17,087 nucleotides of DNA from PWXP01 sp964487655 (GTDB taxonomy: Bacteria; Planctomycetota; Planctomycetia; Pirellulales; Thermoguttaceae). The position numbers and the translations under genes are program-made. Where the stretch lies: positions 1 to 17,087 of the forward strand of contig CAZASB010000070.1 in NCBI GenBank assembly GCA_964487655.1, written 5' to 3'. Below are positions 1 through 6,807 of this stretch, one piece after another. A model generated the notes under the pieces. The model was not told the DNA's origin. It saw only the letters and a program-made list of their open reading frames with translations, and did not search any database. Position 1 is the first letter of the stretch. Every line of letters begins with the position of its first letter.

Positions 1-269
1 CGACTCCAAAGCGAGTTTTCGGGACAGAGGAAGTCGTCGGCCATCCCGTGATGTTCGTAATAGGGATAGTCGCCGGTTTCTTTCATGCGGATACCGACGG
101 CCGAGCAGCCCGACAGTTCCCCGAAGAACTCCACGGCGGCTCGGGCCAGCGCGCGCGGCGAGCTTGCCTGGTTGGCCATTTCCAACAACCGACCGCTCAT
201 GTCCTGTAAGCGGGCAAAGTCGCTCAGTTCGCCGACGTAGCACTCTTCCACTCGTGGATTGACGTTCAT
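1..269 (-). CDS. GAF-like sensory domain protein, N-terminal part only
   Basis: The first 89 codons of a minus-strand gene that leaves the window on the left. The ATG at 269 is the likely start because an in-frame TGA lies 18 nt upstream with no other ATG, GTG or TTG between. The visible sequence has an N-terminal helix (ELSDFARLQDMSGRLLEMAN) followed by a stretch containing CSAVGIRMKETGDYPYYEHHG and FLCPENSLW. From memory this resembles the GAF-like input region found in PAS/GAF sensor histidine kinases (pattern GC-AVGIR--GDYPYY---G). The catalytic part is outside the window, so kinase, cyclase or phosphatase output cannot be told. No membrane segment or signal peptide is visible, so this part is probably cytoplasmic. 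Confidence 0.7.
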   Translation of the reverse strand, partial: MNVNPRVEECYVGELSDFARLQDMSGRLLEMANQASSPRALARAAVEFFGELSGCSAVGIRMKETGDYPYYEHHGMADDFLCPENSLWS

Positions 270-639
270 GAGGTTCTTGAAAACTCAGTACCCAGTGGAA
301 CGCAATGGAATTGGAACACCTTTGCAAACCATTATATCCCACGTTGGCGGGCGGAAGAAGCGGGACGCAGACGAGGATCAGGCGACAACGGCATCCAAAC
401 CGGGGTTTGGTTTGGCCCGAGTTCGGTCGTGATGCACGTACACGCGGTCAATTGGCTCAAAAGTCGCGGTAGACATCAGATACGACAATATCACCTAAAC
501 GACGCATCCATTTAGCGTGTTCCAGATTGCGCAATCCATACATGCCTGCACGGAACCGCGACGAGACAGCATCAGAAGCCGTATTCACGCCCCCACGAGA
601 GGGAGGTCTGGGTGAACGGGGCGTTTACCATCCTGCGAT
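270..639. other. Intergenic spacer without a convincing gene
   Basis: Open frames here have no ribosome binding site and an arginine/proline-rich composition typical of shadow frames. The only clear structure is a palindrome at 395-410 (CCAAACC, GG, GGTTTGG) with a direct TTTGG echo just after it. No promoter could be assigned with confidence to the gene at 269. Confidence 0.6.
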
Positions 640-666
640 AAAAGGTTCCGTGCCAGTCCTCGGAAC
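640..666 (-). terminator. Candidate rho-independent terminator of the minus-strand small-protein cluster
   Basis: Read on the minus strand, GTTCCG (666-661) and CGGAAC (650-645) can form a 6-bp stem around a 10-nt loop, followed by CTTTTAT. It lies about 50 nt beyond the stop of the 94-aa membrane protein gene, the last gene of the cluster. The stem is short, so this is only a candidate. Confidence 0.4.
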
Positions 667-716
667 GTCAGAATCGAGCCCGAGGCGGTTGAACCTCCGG
701 ACATGGGGACGCCGGG

Positions 717-1001
717 TCATTCGCTCGGTGGACGTGGCCGAGCGACCAGACTTAACAGGGCGACGAACAAGGACGCGCCGATGATGGACCAGAGGACCGG
801 GAACGGCTGATCGCCGAACTGCAGCGAGATAAACTCCGGAAGCGACAGGAGTCTGGCCAGCCATACTCCAAGCAGTGCCCCGATAAAGCCAAGTGCAATC
901 GACACCAAGCATCCGCCGTGGGTGTAGCCCACCAGCGACTGTGCAATGCTGCCGCAGATCCCCGCGACCAAGAGCAATAGAAAAAGTTCCAGAATAGACA
1001 T
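717..1001 (-). CDS. GlsB/YeaQ/YmgE-family small membrane protein
   Basis: A 94-aa integral membrane protein resembling the transglycosylase-associated YeaQ/YmgE/GlsB family, small stress-associated envelope proteins of unknown biochemical role. It has three hydrophobic segments at about residues 4-23, 29-50 and 66-87, with glycine-rich turns such as GICGSIAQSLVG and ALGFIGALLGVWLA. The ATG at 1001 is preferred over an upstream in-frame ATG at 1058 because GGGGAAGAGG stands just ahead of it and the hydrophobic family start begins at MSILELF. It is the last gene of the minus-strand cluster, 83 nt after the lipoprotein gene, and a terminator-like hairpin follows. Membership of the family is judged by remembered pattern; the sequence is somewhat divergent. 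Confidence 0.8.
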   Translation of the reverse strand: MSILELFLLLLVAGICGSIAQSLVGYTHGGCLVSIALGFIGALLGVWLARLLSLPEFISLQFGDQPFPVLWSIIGASLFVALLSLVARPRPPSE

Positions 1002-1084
1002 GGCAACCTCTTCCCCATTTTTCGGGGCCAAACCCGGGTGACTGCCACTCGTCGGCACGTCAAGGTTCGTCCACTACAAGTCGA

Positions 1085-1255
1085 TCAATCGGTGGTCGCA
1101 TCGTCGATTTCATCGCTGACTTCTTCGCCTGCTTCGTCGACGGACTCGCCAATTTTTTCGACTGGCCCATCGTTTCTGGAATCGCATCCCACGAAACACG
1201 GAATGCTCAAGGTGGCGACGAACAGCAATAGTAAAAACGAGATTCTTGACAACAT
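1085..1255 (-). CDS. 56-aa lipoprotein
   Basis: A very small predicted lipoprotein. Residues 1-20 form a signal peptide (MLSRISFLLLLFVATLSIPC) and the lipobox CFVGC puts the lipidated cysteine at residue 24. The mature part of about 33 residues is highly acidic (KIGESVDEAGEEVSDEIDD) and probably helical. I do not recognise a function. The ATG at 1255 follows GAGAGGAG at normal spacing; translation from further upstream would read through a degenerate copy of the same start region. It lies 71 nt after the 53-aa membrane protein gene and 83 nt before the YeaQ/YmgE-type gene, so an operon is likely. A 52-bp duplication (1227-1278 and 1284-1335) covers its ribosome binding site, start codon and first codons. 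Confidence 0.7.
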   Translation of the reverse strand: MLSRISFLLLLFVATLSIPCFVGCDSRNDGPVEKIGESVDEAGEEVSDEIDDATTD

Positions 1256-1335
1256 GCGAGTGTCTCCTCTCAACGGTCTCGGAAATAGTAAAAACGAGAT
1301 TTTTGACAACGTATCCGTGTCTCCTGTCAACGGTC
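1227..1335. repeat. 52-bp imperfect tandem duplication over a ribosome binding site and start codon
   Basis: Copies 1227-1278 and 1284-1335 match at 45 of 52 positions and repeat with a 57-bp period. On the minus strand each copy reads: end of a gene (GACCGTTGA), a GGAG element, the start codon region, then the first codons of the lipoprotein signal peptide. In the upstream copy (1284-1335) the ATG has become ACG, while the copy at 1227-1278 keeps it (complement of 1253-1255). The upstream copy also supplies the real stop codon of the 53-aa gene. Confidence 0.9.
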
Positions 1336-1488
1336 GAGAAAGACGAACACCCCGGCCGCCACCGCGAGCATGGCATTCAAATTATGGACAATCGGACTGG
1401 TTACGTCAAGCAGATGCAACATACCAGTCGTCACCAGCCATGCGGCGAGAAGTATCGTCGCGATCTTCGTCGAACGTTTCCACCACAT
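1327..1488 (-). CDS. 53-aa two-helix membrane protein
   Basis: A short gene encoding a protein that begins MWWKRSTKIATILLAAWLV, with two predicted membrane helices at about residues 9-27 and 36-51 and a short polar turn (DVTSPIVHN) between them. The second helix has the small-residue pattern AMLAVAAGVFVFL. The start at 1488 is supported by CGGAG placed 8 nt upstream; a nearby ATG at 1493 is in another frame. The MWWKRSTKIA start followed by two helices recalls short unnamed proteins in planctomycete and deltaproteobacterial genomes, but I know of no assigned function. It sits between the 88-aa coiled-coil gene (168 nt upstream) and the lipoprotein gene (71 nt downstream), and its stop codon lies inside the tandem duplication. 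Confidence 0.72.
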   Translation of the reverse strand: MWWKRSTKIATILLAAWLVTTGMLHLLDVTSPIVHNLNAMLAVAAGVFVFLDR

Positions 1489-1656
1489 TTCATTTATCTC
1501 CGAGAGGGTTCACTGGTTGGTTCATCAGTTGTCGCAACGTTTCACGGCGATGGGTCGTTGTCGAAATCGTTGTCGTGACGATCCATGCCACCGGGAATGG
1601 CGCCTCCGCCAATATTCAGTTGAGTTGCCGTAGGTCGCCGTTGGAGAGTCGTCCGA

Positions 1657-1923
1657 CTATTCGGTCGGCCTCCTGCTGGAGCTTTCCGCCGGCGCCTCGT
1701 CGTCAGAGAAGGCGTCCTTGGTCTTCTCACCGATTGTCTTTAGCCCTTCTGCTGTCTTTTCGAGGACTTGCTCGCTGCTCTCGACCGCTTTTTCAGTGTC
1801 CTGTTGGACCTTCTCCCTATCGAGGATGATCTCGCTTGTGCTGCCGCTGTCACGGTAGTACAGCCATCCGCCCAAAAACATGAGCGCAATAGCGACAATT
1901 ACCAAAAGTACTACAACTCGCAT
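1657..1923 (-). CDS. 88-aa membrane-anchored coiled-coil protein
   Basis: A small protein with one N-terminal membrane helix (residues 2-25, VVVLLVIVAIALMFLGGWLYY) and a charged, heptad-like remainder (about 38-72, DREKVQQDTEKAVESSEQVL), ending in a serine/arginine-rich tail. It is probably anchored in the cytoplasmic membrane with the helical part projecting out, but the orientation cannot be seen. The start at 1923 is chosen because GAGGAG lies 7 nt upstream; the in-frame ATG at 1938 would overlap that site. It is the first gene of the minus-strand small-protein cluster, about 100 nt downstream of the start site predicted from the -24/-12 element at 2035-2049. I do not recognise the family. 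Confidence 0.72.
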   Translation of the reverse strand: MRVVVLLVIVAIALMFLGGWLYYRDSGSTSEIILDREKVQQDTEKAVESSEQVLEKTAEGLKTIGEKTKDAFSDDEAPAESSSRRPTE

Positions 1924-2034
1924 GTTGGCACTCCTCATTGTGTTTGTTGTTTGAGCGAGCGGTCTTGAAGTCGGCATGGGCAATTGTCCGCCAAGCCCCG
2001 TCAAGCCATTCTAACTCCATCGGTGGCGAATAAT

Positions 2035-2049
2035 GCACGTCCCGTGCCA
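2035..2049 (-). promoter_or_regulatory. Candidate sigma-54 promoter for the minus-strand small-protein cluster
   Basis: The minus strand reads TGGCAC-GGGAC-GTGC followed by A, against the sigma-54 consensus TGGCAC-N5-TTGC. The -24 box is perfect and the -12 box has one mismatch. Spacing is the required GG-N10-GC. The predicted start site is near 2024, about 100 nt from the first start codon at 1923. Candidate only; its weight comes from the matching sites upstream of other genes in the window and the sigma-54 activator encoded here. Confidence 0.6.
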
Positions 2050-2291
2050 ACCGTAGCCCCAATCCGACGGATTGTCACCAATGTGGAACCGTAATCGTTT
2101 TCGGCCAAGGATTTGCGAGAAAACCTTTGTCAGCCATGGGCCAATGGTAGGGAACTCGGGTCAAAAAACCCCTGACTGCTTGGGTGCCAAGCGACCACAG
2201 TGAACGCGCGACAGCCAGCCCAAGGTTCTGCCGCCCGATCGTGGAGTTTACTATCGTTACGCTCTTTGCTGCTGTAGCGGAAAACGTGAGG

Positions 2292-2310
2292 CTCCCCCGG
2301 GCAAGCCGGG
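2292..2310. promoter_or_regulatory. GC-rich perfect hairpin in the divergent region
   Basis: CCCCCGG and CCGGGGG form a 7-bp all-GC stem around the 5-nt loop GCAAG. There is no U-tract on either strand. It lies 140 bp upstream of the candidate kinase promoter. It could be a transcript barrier, a protein site or a repeat; the sequence does not decide. Confidence 0.5.
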
Positions 2311-2449
2311 GGCACCTGGAGCATGTGGCGAGGCGGCAGGCCCGCCCGTGTCCGCATCCTACAGAAGCGCAAAAACGCCACGTGGCGAGTATAGCTCAGC
2401 CGGCCCGTGCCTGGCATCCAGACCCTGGAATGACGATAATGGGCGGCAA

Positions 2450-2464
2450 CGGCATAACACTTGC
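2450..2464 (+). promoter_or_regulatory. Candidate sigma-54 promoter for the hybrid histidine kinase
   Basis: The sequence reads CGGCAT-AACAC-TTGC followed by G. The -12 TTGC is perfect and the GG-N10-GC spacing is exact; the -24 box has two mismatches to TGGCAC. The predicted start site near 2476 leaves a leader of about 20 nt containing the GGAGG at 2486-2490 ahead of the GTG at 2497. If functional, the kinase gene would depend on the same sigma factor used by the neighbouring activator. Confidence 0.5.
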
Positions 2465-2496
2465 GGTGACCTAAATGGCATGGTTGGAGGTTGAAC

Positions 2497-4959
2497 GTGG
2501 CTGAGCGGCGATTCGATCCTGGACTCTTGACTCCCTATCTGGTCGCGGTGGTATCGGTCGCGGCTGCATTCGTTGTCAAGCTGTTGGTGGACAACATCGC
2601 AGAGCAAGAGTTCAGCCCTTTCGTCTTCTTTTCCGCTCCGATCATGGCCACCGCTTGGTATGGAGGGGCTCGGCCTGCCCTCTTCTCTCTGGCGCTTGCC
2701 ACGCTTTTGGCGGATTTGTTTTTCCTCCCGCCACTCTACAGTCCGGCCGTCGAAAGCTTCGCAAACCATGTCCGATTGTTCGGGTTCCTACTGGAAGGCA
2801 GCCTGATATGCCTGCTCGCCGGAATGCTTCACCGGGCGCGCGAGGAAGCAGTGGTGCATCGCAGGGCAGTCGAGGAAGCCTATCGGCAGTCGCAACAGCA
2901 CGTTGAGGAACTCACGCAGACCAAGAACGCCTTGGTGGACAGCAAGACCCGCTTCCGTCGCCTCGTTGACGCCAACATCATCGGCGTGTTTGTCGTGGAC
3001 GAGAACGGCGAAGTGACCAGCGCCAACGACGCCTTCTTGGGAATGCTCGGGTACACGCGAGAAGAAACCGACTCGACACCGCTGAACCTCCGAACATTGG
3101 CGACGCCTGGGCTTGCATTGATCGACGACCGTGCCCGCGAAGAACTGACGGAGAAGGGCAAGTGCCAGCCGCATGAGAAGGCATTGCGATCACGGAGCGG
3201 CGATCAAATACCAGTCCTCTTTGGAGCGGTTCGGGTCGGCGACACCGATGAGACGGCGATTTGCTTCATCGCCGACCTGGCGGAGTTCAAGAAGACGGAG
3301 GCGGAACTTCGCAAGGCAGTTGGCGCGGCCGAGGAAGCCAACCGGGCCAAGTCGGAGTTCTTGGCCAACATCAGCCATGAATTGCGCACGCCTATGAACG
3401 TAATCATCGGCATGACGGACCTCGTCCTGCAGGAGGACTTGGCCGACGAGGTCCACGACAGTCTGGCCATCGCCCGCGAATCGGCCGATGCCCTGCTGCA
3501 CTTGCTCAACGACTTGCTCGACTTTTCGAAGATGGAGTCGGGTAAGTTCGATCTGGCGCCGGAACCCTTCTCGCTTCCGGAAACTCTCGATGCGACGCTG
3601 AAAACGCTCGCATTGCCTGCCAGCGAAAAAGGGCTGGAATTGAACTGCGTGGTCCACCCCGACGTGCCGTGCCGACTCGTCGGCGATGCGTCCCGGTTGC
3701 GCCAAGTGGTGTCGAACCTAGTCGACAATGCCGTTAAGTTCACGGAGCGGGGCGAGGTGTCGGTCGAAGTCGCCGTGGAACAGCGGACGGACCACAACGC
3801 GGTCCTTCGATTCTGCGTTGCCGATACGGGCATCGGGATATCGCCGGAAGATCAACAGCGCATCTTCGCGCCGTTCACTCAGGCCGATTCGTCGAGCACG
3901 CGCGCATATCACGGCAGCGGACTGGGATTGAGCATCGCCGTGGAACTGGTCGAAAGGATGGGCGGCGCCGCGTGGCTGGAAAGCGAGGTCGGCGGAGGAT
4001 CGAAGTTCTATTTCAACGCGAAGTTCAAATTGGACGGCGAGACCAAGATTCCAACGGAAGCGACAGCACAAAGCGTTATCTTGCCAGACGCTCCCTTTTC
4101 CGCTTCTGTTCTGGTGGTCGAGGATACGCCGGCGAATTGGCATCTGCTGGAACGAATCCTTCGCAAGCGTGGGCACGACGTGGTGATCGCTCGGAATGGC
4201 CGAGAAGCCTTGGAACGATGCGGCCAACAGCGGTTCGACGCCGTGTTGATGGACGTGCAAATGCCGACCATGGACGGCTTTCAGGCCACGGCCGCCATTC
4301 GGGCAATTCCCTCGGACGAGGAGCGTCATGGCACGCCGCCGGACGTTCCTGTCATCGCCATGACCGCGCACGCGATGAAGAGCGACGAAGCACGCTGTCT
4401 CGCCGCGGGAATGGACGCCTACGTCTCGAAACCGGTCGATGCGAAGAGATTGTTGAGGACGATCGAGAAGATGGTGCAAGCCTCTCGTTCCCAAGCCGAC
4501 AAGGACAATCGTGATACGCCCGATGAGTCGGCTTACCCCGAAACCAACGTGGAACTGTTCGCGGGGAAGGGCTCAACGCCGTCGCCCACGGGGCAGGCGG
4601 AGGCGGACGTTACTGAGATCATCGACTTGGACGCGGCCTTGGAGCGGCTCGGCGGCGACCGCGACCTGTTGCGACACATGGTTCGCTTGTTTTTCGAGGA
4701 CTTTCCCGAGTTGCTCGATCGCATTGACACGATGGCCGAACAGAACGAACCCGCGGAGGTCCAGCGAGCGGCGCACAGTCTCAAGGGGCTGTGCGCCAAT
4801 TTCGACGGTCGGCCCGCCGTAGCCGCCGCGCTGGCCGTCGAAGACGCGGCAAGCGCTAAAGACATGAATCAGGTTCGCCGCCGCGTCCCACAACTAAAGG
4901 CCGAAGTCCGGCGACTCGAAGAAGCCCTGAAACCCCATGCTCTCGGCATGGAGGACTAG
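2497..4959 (+). CDS. Membrane-bound hybrid sensor histidine kinase (DUF4118-like, PAS, HisKA, HATPase_c, REC, HPt)
   Basis: An 820-aa phosphorelay kinase. Residues about 10-112 form four membrane helices resembling DUF4118, the KdpD-type membrane domain; a coiled linker follows. A PAS domain spans about 150-275 (IIGVFVVDENGEVTSANDAF). The HisKA H-box NISHELRTPMN carries His294. HATPase_c shows the N-box NLVDNAVKF and the nucleotide motifs DTGIGI and GSGLGLSI. A receiver near 530-655 has its acceptor at Asp586 (LMDVQMPTMDG), with KPVD downstream. A C-terminal HPt domain carries His760 (AAHSLKGLCANF). Start: the GTG at 2497, six nt after GGAGG; a TTG at 2491 touches that site and is unlikely. 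Having its own HPt, the kinase could pass phosphate on to the convergent sigma-54 activator, whose stop codon overlaps its own. The signal is unknown. Confidence 0.93.
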   Translation: MAERRFDPGLLTPYLVAVVSVAAAFVVKLLVDNIAEQEFSPFVFFSAPIMATAWYGGARPALFSLALATLLADLFFLPPLYSPAVESFANHVRLFGFLLEGSLICLLAGMLHRAREEAVVHRRAVEEAYRQSQQHVEELTQTKNALVDSKTRFRRLVDANIIGVFVVDENGEVTSANDAFLGMLGYTREETDSTPLNLRTLATPGLALIDDRAREELTEKGKCQPHEKALRSRSGDQIPVLFGAVRVGDTDETAICFIADLAEFKKTEAELRKAVGAAEEANRAKSEFLANISHELRTPMNVIIGMTDLVLQEDLADEVHDSLAIARESADALLHLLNDLLDFSKMESGKFDLAPEPFSLPETLDATLKTLALPASEKGLELNCVVHPDVPCRLVGDASRLRQVVSNLVDNAVKFTERGEVSVEVAVEQRTDHNAVLRFCVADTGIGISPEDQQRIFAPFTQADSSSTRAYHGSGLGLSIAVELVERMGGAAWLESEVGGGSKFYFNAKFKLDGETKIPTEATAQSVILPDAPFSASVLVVEDTPANWHLLERILRKRGHDVVIARNGREALERCGQQRFDAVLMDVQMPTMDGFQATAAIRAIPSDEERHGTPPDVPVIAMTAHAMKSDEARCLAAGMDAYVSKPVDAKRLLRTIEKMVQASRSQADKDNRDTPDESAYPETNVELFAGKGSTPSPTGQAEADVTEIIDLDAALERLGGDRDLLRHMVRLFFEDFPELLDRIDTMAEQNEPAEVQRAAHSLKGLCANFDGRPAVAAALAVEDAASAKDMNQVRRRVPQLKAEVRRLEEALKPHALGMED

Positions 4960-6404
4960 CCGGCGTCATCCGTGCCGACACGAACCACCTGCTCGATCTC
5001 AATACCCAACGATCGGATTTTGTTTCGCAGACTTCCACGAGTAATCCCCAGTATTTGGGCGGCGTGCGACTGATTGCCCCCGGTTTCGTGCAGCACGCGT
5101 CTCAATAAGCGGCGTTCCAGGAACTCGATGCTTTCGGCATGAAGGCCCTCCGAGCCGGCCGCGATCCGGCGATTGATGAAGCACTCCAGTTGTTCCGATT
5201 CCGCGCCACCGTCCTTATCGGTCACGGGCTCTTCACCGCCGAAGGGCGGCAAGAATTCGGGAATCACGATGGAACCGGTCGCCTGGACAAGCGTCTGCTT
5301 GACAACGTTTTCCAGTTCACGGACATTTCCCGGCCAGGAGTAGTTGGTCAGGATATCCATGGTTTCCTGGGCAATGCTCTCCAGGCTCTTGCCCAACTCG
5401 CGGTTGTAGCGGGCCAGGAAATGACGGAGCAACAACGTGATATCTTCCTCCCGGTCGCGCAGCGAGGGCAGAAGGATAACGAAACCCCGCAAGCGATAGT
5501 AGAGATCCTCGCGAAACTGGCCCTCTTCGATCAGCGCTTCCAGGTTGCGGTTGGTGGCCGCGATGATCCGCACGTCGGTCTGGATGGTTTCGTTGCCGCC
5601 AAGCCGCTCGAACTGCTGCGATTGGAGCAGGCGAAGGATTTTGCTCTGCAACGCCGGCGGCATGTCGCCGATTTCGTCCAGGAAGATCGTCCCGCCGGAG
5701 CACTGCTCGAACTTGCCAATGCGCCGGCGGTCGGCCCCGGTGAATGCGCCCTTCTCGTGACCAAACAACTCGCTTTCCAGCAAGGTCTCGGGGATGGCCG
5801 CGCAATTGACCGCCAAGAAAGGCTTGTTCACCCGCTGGCTATGATGATAGATCGCACGGGCCACCAGTTCCTTGCCCGTGCCGCTTTCACCACAAATCAA
5901 CACGGTCATGTCCTGTGACGCCACTCGACCGACTGACTTGTAAACCTCCTGCATCTTGCGGCTGTTGCCGATGATCGGATCGGCGGACTCCTTCGCGGTG
6001 GCATCCGTGGACATTTCGACGGGAATAAGCATCTTGCGACGGATGACGATCGCTTTGGTGACGATCTTTTTCAGATGTGGCAGATCGAGCGGCTTGAGCA
6101 CGTAGTCGAACGCGCCCTTCTTCATCGCCTCGATCGCCGTGCCGCTGCTGCTGTCGCTGGTGATGAAGATGACCGGCAGCTTACCGTCGAGCCGATGAAA
6201 TTCCTCGAACGCCTCCAAGCCAGAGATGTCAGGCAGCATGATGTCGAGCAGGCAGACGTCGATCCGCGGCTTCCGCTCGGCCAGTATCTCCAGCCCCTTG
6301 GTAGCGTCAGACGCCGAAACGACCTCCGTGTCCTCGTCGCCAAGCGCCCGCGAGATCATATGGACGACCGTGCGGTCGTCGTCGATCACCAGAATGGTTG
6401 GCAT
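4956..6404 (-). CDS. NtrC-type sigma-54-dependent response regulator
   Basis: A 482-aa cytoplasmic transcription activator. An N-terminal receiver begins ILVIDDDRTVV, with acceptor Asp54 (CLLDIMLPDISG), the Thr/Ser switch region ITSDSSSGTA and Lys in VLKPLD. The AAA+ domain has Walker A GESGTGKE at 172-179, the sigma-54 contact loop GAFTGA at 219-224, and Walker B IFLDEIGD at about 240-247. A C-terminal Fis-type helix-turn-helix lies at about 433-470 (GGNQSHAAQILGITRGSLRN). These are all the parts of an active enhancer-binding protein. The ATG at 6404 follows GGAG with suitable spacing. The gene is convergent with the hybrid kinase, the likely partner. No -24/-12 element was found ahead of it. 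Probable targets are the -24/-12 promoters in this window, which is inference. Confidence 0.94.
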   Translation of the reverse strand: MPTILVIDDDRTVVHMISRALGDEDTEVVSASDATKGLEILAERKPRIDVCLLDIMLPDISGLEAFEEFHRLDGKLPVIFITSDSSSGTAIEAMKKGAFDYVLKPLDLPHLKKIVTKAIVIRRKMLIPVEMSTDATAKESADPIIGNSRKMQEVYKSVGRVASQDMTVLICGESGTGKELVARAIYHHSQRVNKPFLAVNCAAIPETLLESELFGHEKGAFTGADRRRIGKFEQCSGGTIFLDEIGDMPPALQSKILRLLQSQQFERLGGNETIQTDVRIIAATNRNLEALIEEGQFREDLYYRLRGFVILLPSLRDREEDITLLLRHFLARYNRELGKSLESIAQETMDILTNYSWPGNVRELENVVKQTLVQATGSIVIPEFLPPFGGEEPVTDKDGGAESEQLECFINRRIAAGSEGLHAESIEFLERRLLRRVLHETGGNQSHAAQILGITRGSLRNKIRSLGIEIEQVVRVGTDDAG

Positions 6405-6562
6405 GCGCTTGCTCCGAGACGCTGACGGGACAATCCCCCCAAAATGAGCCGTCCACGAAAAATGGCAACGTGGCTACTTGGCGAGACACTGCAATATCCG
6501 CAATTGATCGCGTTTCGGCAAGTACCGGCGCCGACAAGTGCAGGAGAACTGCAAAGTCGGAT
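6405..6562. other. Upstream region of the response regulator
   Basis: No gene seen. It contains GGGACAATCCCCCC at 6427-6440, whose reverse complement nearly matches a palindromic motif at 17045-17057. The remainder up to the MITE-like element shows no promoter I can name. Confidence 0.4.
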
Positions 6563-6748
6563 TTAGCCCGGATTATTCATATACGTAGGGTGGGTAGAGG
6601 TCGCGTCAATTCTTGGTGGGTCCGCACAAGCCGCAACTGGGCTGATTTATGGCCGCCCGCCTGGAAAAACGCCGGCACTAGCGACCGATGACCCACCAGA
6701 GAAGCGGCTTGTTTGACCCACCCTACCTATCGTGAATAATCTGGGTTA
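6563..6748. mobile_element. MITE-like element with terminal inverted repeats
   Basis: About 186 bp without coding capacity. The left end (6563-6595: TTAGCCCGGATTATTCA, then GTAGGGTGGGT) matches the reverse complement of the right end (6716-6748: TAACCCAGATTATTCA, then GTAGGGTGGGT). TA lies at both outer edges (6564-6565 and 6747-6748), which could be a TA target duplication. Inner GGTGGGTC and GACCCACC stretches add a nested inverted repeat. Motifs of the GGTGGGT...ACCCACC kind are widespread non-autonomous bacterial repeats. No transposase is visible here, so the mobilising enzyme is unknown. Confidence 0.7.
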
Positions 6749-6807
6749 GCGAACCATTGGGCGGATAGGGAACGTAGAACAGTGAGGTCTGTACCAGACG
6801 GAGACCG

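Larger units (their letters stand above)
1924..2496. other. Divergent regulatory region between the small-protein cluster and the sensor kinase
   Basis: No convincing gene. It holds one candidate sigma-54 promoter facing left (2035-2049) and one facing right (2450-2464), with roughly 400 bp between them that could hold activator sites. A strong stem-loop, CCCCCGG-GCAAG-CCGGGGG, lies at 2292-2310 without a U-run, so it is not a standard terminator. A sequence at about 2385-2400 that recalls a tRNA D-arm lacks the rest of a tRNA. Confidence 0.6.

Noticed and set aside
1003..1016. GG-N10-GC match ahead of the YeaQ/YmgE-type gene
   Set aside because: The -24 part is GGGGAA, not GGCA, and the sequence is the ribosome binding site itself.
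1542..1730. Small minus-strand frame ending IGGGAIPGGMDRHDNDFDNDPSP
   Set aside because: Most of it overlaps the 88-aa gene in another frame and is arginine-rich; the only free ATG would give 14 residues without a well-placed ribosome binding site.
2385..2470. tRNA-like stretch containing GAGTATAGCTCAG
   Set aside because: It recalls a D-arm, but no anticodon arm, T-loop or closing acceptor stem follows.
3718..4494. Long minus-strand frame of 258 codons
   Set aside because: Antisense shadow of the HATPase and receiver regions of the hybrid kinase, with no motif of its own.
5139..5918. Long plus-strand frame of 259 codons
   Set aside because: It is the complement of the AAA+ domain of the sigma-54 activator; long antisense frames are expected in GC-rich genes.
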